64,000 nt of DNA from Haloarchaeobius sp. FL176. Lineage in GTDB: Archaea; Halobacteriota; Halobacteria; Halobacteriales; Natrialbaceae. Below the pieces are notes generated by a model. That model saw only the letters and a program-made list of their open reading frames with translations, made no database searches and had not been told where the DNA came from. The stretch is from the NCBI RefSeq assembly GCF_024609245.1, contig NZ_JANJYH010000005.1, positions 310,001-374,000 on the forward strand. The letters are read 5' to 3'. The position numbers and the translations under genes were made by a program. Positions 59,551-64,000 of the stretch are shown piece by piece (the stretch's first letter is position 1; each line of letters opens with the position of its first letter).

Positions 59551-61340
59551 TGTGCGGCATCGTCGGCTGTGTGGGCCGTCCTGACGAGACGCTGGACGTG
59601 CTCATGACCGGCCTCTCCAACCTCGAGTACCGCGGCTACGACTCCGCGGGCGTCGCGCTCTCGAACGAGGCGCTGTCCGTCGAGAAGCGCGCCGGGGAGC
59701 TCGAGGAGCTCGAGAATGCAGTCCGCACCACCTCGCTGCACGGCAACGTCGGGGTCGGTCACACCCGCTGGAGCACCCACGGCGCACCCACCGACGCGAA
59801 CGCCCACCCGCACACCGACTGCAGCGAGCGCGTCGCCGTCGTCCACAACGGCATCATCGAGAACTACGCCGAGTTGAAGAACGAACTCCAGGCACGCGGC
59901 CACACCTTCGAGAGCGAGACCGACACCGAGGTCCTCCCCCACCTCGTCGAGGAGTACCTCGAAGCCGGCACCGACCCCGAGTCGGCAGTGCGGGAGGCCA
60001 TCGGGCGGATCGAGGGCAGCTACGCCGTCGGCGTCGTCGTCGCGGGCGTCGACGCCATCTTCGCCGCGCGCGAGGACTCCCCGCTCGTCATCGGCGTCGC
60101 CGACGACGAGTTCCACCTCGCCAGCGACGTCCCCGCGTTCCTCGACTACACCGACCGCGTCGTCTACCTCGACGACGGCGAGTTCGCCACGCTGCGACCG
60201 GGTGGACTCACCGTCATGGACGCTGAAGGGACGCCCATCGAGAAACCCGTCGAGACGGTCGACTGGGACACCGAGGACACCGGCAAGGGCGGCTACGACC
60301 ACTACATGCTCAAGGAGATCCACGAGCAGCCCCAGGCCATCCGTCAGTGCCTCAGCGGCCGCGTCGACGAGCTGCGCGGTCGGGTCGAGCTGGAGGAGCT
60401 TGACAGGCTGGCGCGCCCGCAACGTGTGCAGTTCGTCGCCTGCGGAACGTCGTATCACGCAGGACTCTACGCGGCGCACCTCTTCCGCGAGATGGGCATC
60501 CCGGCGCAGACGTTCATCGCGAGCGAGTACGCCACCAGTCCGCCGCCCGTCGACGAGGACGAACTCGTCGTCGCCATCACCCAGAGCGGCGAGACCGCCG
60601 ACACGCTGTCTGCACTGCGCGAGGCGAAGGCCCGCGGCGCGGAGACGCTCGCGCTCACGAACGTCGTCGGATCCTCGGTGACCCGGGAGTGCGACCACAC
60701 CATGTACATCCGCGCCGGCCCCGAGATCGGCGTCGCCGCCTCGAAGACGTTCACCTCCCAGCTCGTCGCCGTGAACCTGCTCGTCGAGGCGATGAACGGG
60801 AACGACGCCGGCGTGCTGACCGGCCTCCGGGACCTGGCTGGCGACCTCCAGTCCGTGCTCGACCGGGTGGACGTCACTGCTGCCGCGGAGCGGCTGGCCG
60901 CTGCTGAACGGTGCTTCTTCGTCGGTCGTGGATTGAATCATCCTGTTGCGCTCGAGGGCGCACTCAAGTTCAAGGAGATCACCTACGTCCACGCCGAGGG
61001 CTTCCCCGCCGGCGAGCTGAAACACGGTTCGCTGGCGCTGGTCACGGACGAGACGCCCGTCGTGGCCGTGCTGACGGGCGATGGCGAGGAAACCCAGAAG
61101 ACCATCGGGAACATCAAGGAGGTCGAGTCGCGCGGCGCGCCCGTGATTGCCGTGACTGATGGCCAGGTCGAGCTCGAAGGGTACGTCGACGAGGTCATCG
61201 AGGTCCCCGCGACCCATGCCCACGTCGCGCCGCTGCTCGCGAACGCCGTGTTGCAGTTGATTGCGTACCGGAGCGCGGACCTGCTCGGACGCAGTATCGA
61301 CAAGCCGCGCAACCTGGCGAAGAGCGTGACCGTCGAGTAG
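59550..61340 (+). CDS. glmS: Glutamine--fructose-6-phosphate aminotransferase (isomerizing)
   Basis: A 596-residue GlmS. The N-terminal glutaminase has the nucleophile Cys2 (MCGIVGCVG) and YRGYDSAGVA, RWSTHGAPTDANAHPH; the two C-terminal SIS domains have VACGTSYHAGLYAAHL, ITQSGETADTLSALREAK and FVGRGLNHPVALEGALK, and the protein ends RNLAKSVTVE as usual. It makes glucosamine-6-phosphate, the first step to UDP-GlcNAc, and is translationally coupled to the GlmU-like enzyme. Confidence 0.97.
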   Translation: MCGIVGCVGRPDETLDVLMTGLSNLEYRGYDSAGVALSNEALSVEKRAGELEELENAVRTTSLHGNVGVGHTRWSTHGAPTDANAHPHTDCSERVAVVHNGIIENYAELKNELQARGHTFESETDTEVLPHLVEEYLEAGTDPESAVREAIGRIEGSYAVGVVVAGVDAIFAAREDSPLVIGVADDEFHLASDVPAFLDYTDRVVYLDDGEFATLRPGGLTVMDAEGTPIEKPVETVDWDTEDTGKGGYDHYMLKEIHEQPQAIRQCLSGRVDELRGRVELEELDRLARPQRVQFVACGTSYHAGLYAAHLFREMGIPAQTFIASEYATSPPPVDEDELVVAITQSGETADTLSALREAKARGAETLALTNVVGSSVTRECDHTMYIRAGPEIGVAASKTFTSQLVAVNLLVEAMNGNDAGVLTGLRDLAGDLQSVLDRVDVTAAAERLAAAERCFFVGRGLNHPVALEGALKFKEITYVHAEGFPAGELKHGSLALVTDETPVVAVLTGDGEETQKTIGNIKEVESRGAPVIAVTDGQVELEGYVDEVIEVPATHAHVAPLLANAVLQLIAYRSADLLGRSIDKPRNLAKSVTVE

Positions 61341-61766
61341 TCAGGATTCGCGGATCTCGCCTGCGAGCTTTCGTGCTCGGACGTATCTGAGCCTGCGTTC
61401 CACGACGAACCAGACGCCCACGAGCAACGCACCGAGCGTGTTCGCGAGCAGGTCGCCCCAGCCGAAGTATCGGTAGGACAGGGTTCCTTGCGCGAGTTCG
61501 ATGAGCACGCCGAAGCCGACTGCGCCGGCGATGACGAGGGCTGCTCTTCGGTACGGCTGGTCGCGTTGTCTGGCTGTCGCGTAGGCGACCGCGAGTGCGA
61601 GGCCGGCGTAGGCGACGAAGTGGAGGTGTTTGTCCCAGAACGGTGTTGTGCCGGCTGGTTTCGGCGGGACGGTGACGATCGAGAAGTAGACGATGACCGC
61701 GACGACACCGACGACACCGAGCCAGCGAAGCGGTTTCGGGAGCAGGGGGAAACGAAGTCGTGCCAT
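61341..61766 (-). CDS. VanZ-like membrane protein
   Basis: A 141-residue protein with four helices. The segment VYFSIVTVPPKPAGTTPFWD is followed by KHLHFVAYAGLALAVAYA, and VLIELAQGTLSYRYFGWGDL is the motif (E-x-x-Q ... D) seen in VanZ-like proteins. The start at 61766 is chosen because the upstream extension lacks conservation. It converges with glmS, whose last base is 61340. Function unknown; VanZ proteins modify cell-surface drug sensitivity in bacteria. Confidence 0.82.
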   Translation of the reverse strand: MARLRFPLLPKPLRWLGVVGVVAVIVYFSIVTVPPKPAGTTPFWDKHLHFVAYAGLALAVAYATARQRDQPYRRAALVIAGAVGFGVLIELAQGTLSYRYFGWGDLLANTLGALLVGVWFVVERRLRYVRARKLAGEIRES

Positions 61767-61939
61767 CGGGAGGTTCTCGTCCAGTCCTGCTGGCGGTCGG
61801 TAAAAGTATGTTGTCGTTCGTCCGCTGGTCACGTGCGGGATGTGGGTGTCCTGGGGAGCTGTTCGACCCCGAGTTACCGCGAGGCAGCGCAGAATCAGTT
61901 CGAGGGTAGCTGTCTCGGTAACGTGTCTCGGGCTACCGG

Positions 61940-62410
61940 TCAGATGTCCTGCCCTTCGTCGTCGTCGGATTCATCTTCGTCGGGGAGTTCTTCCGACCCG
62001 TCAGCTTTGTCCGGCGGTTCGGGTGGCGCTAGCGCGTCCATAACGATTTCCCCGGTTCGTGTCTCTGCCGCCCTGTCGATACCACGGTCCACAGCGACGA
62101 GGGCCTGCCTCAATCGCGAACCCTGCCAGTACGGTTCGAGGCGGTCGATGACGCCATCGAGCACTTTGATCAACGGGCCTACGGTGTACGTCTCTCGGAG
62201 GTCGATGACGATGACTTCGGGCTCGGGTTCCTTCGTCAGCCATCGATAGAGGAACGAGTTCCGTGTCGTCGTCGCGAGTCTCTCGGCCCTGTTCGAGAGT
62301 CCTGAAGAGACTCGTTCGAGCGTTGCGATTGTCCGTGACCCATCTACGAGCTGGCGTAGCTTCACGGGCACCGAACCACTGTCCTCCCCATCGACCACGT
62401 CCTCACCCAT
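61940..62410 (-). CDS. Haloarchaeal protein of unknown function, partner of the DUF4330 gene
   Basis: A 156-residue soluble protein with acidic ends. Its core reads SGLSNRAERLATTTRNSFLY, then PEVIVIDLRETYTVGPLIKV and ALVAVDRGIDRAAETRTGEI. No recognised motif. It starts 3 bases after the stop of the DUF4330-like gene and is presumably cotranscribed with it, possibly as part of a surface-polysaccharide or secretion unit. Confidence 0.7.
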   Translation of the reverse strand: MGEDVVDGEDSGSVPVKLRQLVDGSRTIATLERVSSGLSNRAERLATTTRNSFLYRWLTKEPEPEVIVIDLRETYTVGPLIKVLDGVIDRLEPYWQGSRLRQALVAVDRGIDRAAETRTGEIVMDALAPPEPPDKADGSEELPDEDESDDDEGQDI

Positions 62411-62413
62411 CGT

Positions 62414-63826
62414 TCACACGGACACCACGGTTGCGCGGATGATGACTGTTCCGAAATCCAACAAGACTGTCTCGCCCTGTCTGAGCGACGACCCCTTGAA
62501 CGTGATTCCGGTCGCCGACTCGCGGACCTGGAGTTCAGCCGTGACGGTCACGTCCTTGTTCACCGGGTGGTCCCGCAGGAAGACGTTGCCGTCGTCGCTC
62601 GTGAGCACGATGTCCGCAGGTTCGACCTCGACGTTCGTGACGTCGACGACCGTCTCCCCTGCGATCTGTTCGGTCATGCCCGCCTCGACGCTGTTCGCCA
62701 CGTCGGGCTCGACGTTTTCCATCTCGAGCGTGACCATTCGCGTCGTTTCGGTGCCGCGCTGTTCGAGTGCGTTCTCGCGGACGACACGTCCCTGGAACTC
62801 GTACTCCTCGGTCCGGAACGGGAGCTGGGTACCCTCACGGACGCGCTGCCCTGCGAACTGCGGGACCTCGCGCGGCTGGTACGTCTGGTACGTGACGCCA
62901 ATGTACGCGAGCCGGCGATCGGACGCGCCGGTTCCATACGCATCGATAGTCTGGATGGTCGCGACGGTCTGATCGTTGACCAGGTACTCGTCACCTGGCT
63001 CGAGCTGTGCGAGTGTGTCGCTGTCGAGTTCGGTCCGAAGGAGAACATCTGTTTCCGAGACAGGGAGTCCGCTGACCCCTGTCCGGAGGAGCGTGCCCTG
63101 CAGGTCGAACTCGCCTGTGGTCAGTTGGACAGTCTGGCCTACTCGGAGCGGCGTCACGCCGAAACGGAGCGTATCTCCGTCCTGATGTGCGAGCAGGTTC
63201 GCGACGACGACGGCGCGACGCTGGTTGGGGTCATCGGTTTCGTAGAGACGAAAACTCTCGACCGTGGCTATCGTGCGGTTGTTCCGTGTAATGGTGTCGT
63301 CGGTGTCAATCCGGTCTGCTTCCTCGGCCGTGACCGTCGTTTCGAGGAGAATACGCGTGTTCTGTAGGTCGAGGTCCGGGTCGCTGGCGCTGACCTCGGT
63401 GATACGCCCCGACGTACTGTACTCCGACGTCGTGATGGCGAGCTCGCGGCCGACCCGTGGTGGGCCGCCGTCGTACGTGAGGGTGTCATCCGCTGGGTCC
63501 TCGGTCGGGTTTCCTTCCAGCGCGACCCGAACGAGGACCCGTCTGTTGTCGCCCTGGTCCGTGACGTACACGTCTGTCACCGTGAGTTCCTCCGTCTCGG
63601 AGGGTGTGACGTTGTCTCCTTCCTCGATGAGCGTTGCCACGTACGTAGGCTGAGTACCAAGGTCGAGGGTAGCGTAGTGGGTCTCAGTCGTGGGTTCTGG
63701 TTCCGGATCATCGGAGAGGACGAACACAGCACCTGTGGCGACCACAGCGAGAACGAGTAGGACGACGAGTGCATCGACGACGTTTACAACACCGAAGAGA
63801 TAGCCATTGTCGTCGATTAGTTCCAT
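62414..63826 (-). CDS. DUF4330-like repeat protein, membrane anchored
   Basis: A 470-residue protein. One N-terminal helix (VDALVVLLVLAVVATGAVFV) anchors an outer region of four similar blocks of about 100 residues. Each block contains a hydrophilic turn and an x-R-V-G-x2-x-L/V-x-T-x-E-Y/F motif: RVGRELAITTSEYSTSGR, RVGQTVQLTTGEFDLQG, REGTQLPFRTEEYEFQGR and RQGETVLLDFGTVII. These are DUF4330-type beta domains. The ATG at 63826 follows GGTGA at a normal distance. Probably exposed outside the membrane; partner gene 61940-62410. Confidence 0.85.
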   Translation of the reverse strand: MELIDDNGYLFGVVNVVDALVVLLVLAVVATGAVFVLSDDPEPEPTTETHYATLDLGTQPTYVATLIEEGDNVTPSETEELTVTDVYVTDQGDNRRVLVRVALEGNPTEDPADDTLTYDGGPPRVGRELAITTSEYSTSGRITEVSASDPDLDLQNTRILLETTVTAEEADRIDTDDTITRNNRTIATVESFRLYETDDPNQRRAVVVANLLAHQDGDTLRFGVTPLRVGQTVQLTTGEFDLQGTLLRTGVSGLPVSETDVLLRTELDSDTLAQLEPGDEYLVNDQTVATIQTIDAYGTGASDRRLAYIGVTYQTYQPREVPQFAGQRVREGTQLPFRTEEYEFQGRVVRENALEQRGTETTRMVTLEMENVEPDVANSVEAGMTEQIAGETVVDVTNVEVEPADIVLTSDDGNVFLRDHPVNKDVTVTAELQVRESATGITFKGSSLRQGETVLLDFGTVIIRATVVSV

Positions 63827-64000
63827 CGCAATCTCACCACTCTCATACTATCCAAGCATCCCAAGTAGGCTGACTAAATCTTTCCGGAACGGAAAGTCAG
63901 ACGCTGTCGATTACAGTCAGATGATGTCAACCAGACAAGAGCCCACTCAATACGTTTGCGCTCACTCGTTCTGATAGTACGAGATAGTCCGTTTCAGACC
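63827..64000. other. Upstream region of the DUF4330 gene (to window end)
   Basis: A 174-base A/T-richer stretch with the inverted repeat CTTTCC (63880-63885)/GGAAAG (63891-63896) and no supported gene. It probably holds the promoter of the minus-strand operon; the left arm lies 54 bases upstream of the start. Confidence 0.4.

Overview
This window is chromosomal DNA from a halophilic archaeon (class Halobacteria). The signs are high GC with G/C at third codon positions, strongly acidic proteins, many haloarchaea-specific small families, archaeal translation and ribosomal proteins (SUI1/eIF1, S6e), TATA-box promoters sitting about 25 bases upstream of start codons (leaderless transcripts), a Bat-type HTH regulator and a complete archaellum locus. 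I cannot name the genus. Both strands are densely coded, and most neighbours are housekeeping genes.

Layout. 1-10.5 kb: 3' part of a transglutaminase-type membrane protein, SUI1, rhodanese, NUDIX hydrolase, small conserved proteins, rimI, aconitase, dUTPase, a lipoprotein, a CHY zinc-finger protein and a Bat-like regulator; two small membrane-protein genes here are broken. 10.8-31.7 kb: two MATE exporters, an HpcH/HpaI aldolase, a heliorhodopsin, a DUF429 protein, tRNA-Arg(CCG), a membrane-anchored 2Fe-2S ferredoxin, 6-phosphogluconate dehydrogenase, a thioesterase, kynureninase, mutS, UspA, a hydrolase, a DHH phosphoesterase, two related lipoproteins and a PfkB kinase, with several genes of 58-59 codons. 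32.1-43.6 kb: the motility locus. Three archaellin genes and one unknown gene lie on the minus strand; arlCE-F-G-H-I-J on the plus strand; then two tandem DUF5518 membrane genes, an arlD-like gene and a PadR regulator. 43.6-55.2 kb: S6e, a beta-CASP nuclease, secreted lipoproteins, hydrolase, methyltransferase, SDR enzyme, uppP and a lipase-maturation-factor homologue. 55.3-58.3 kb: an accessory island built from a duplicated frame (zinc-ribbon microprotein on the left, a shared 3' sequence on the right) that holds an ATPase/nuclease-like gene in one copy and a regulator/TumE-like pair in the other. 58.3-64 kb: GlmU-like/GlmS amino-sugar genes, a VanZ-like protein and a DUF4330 repeat protein.

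How the parts work together. The archaellum genes give a complete motor (ArlH/I/J), stator-associated proteins (ArlF/G), the chemotaxis coupling proteins (ArlCE, ArlD) and filament subunits; two archaellin promoters share a 59-bp upstream element. The GlmU-like and GlmS pair overlaps by one base and should supply UDP-amino sugars for surface glycans; uppP could serve lipid-carrier recycling. The most unusual items are the heliorhodopsin and the 55-58 kb cassette slot with its triple-palindrome operator. All family names rest on motif recognition from the sequence; no database search was run.
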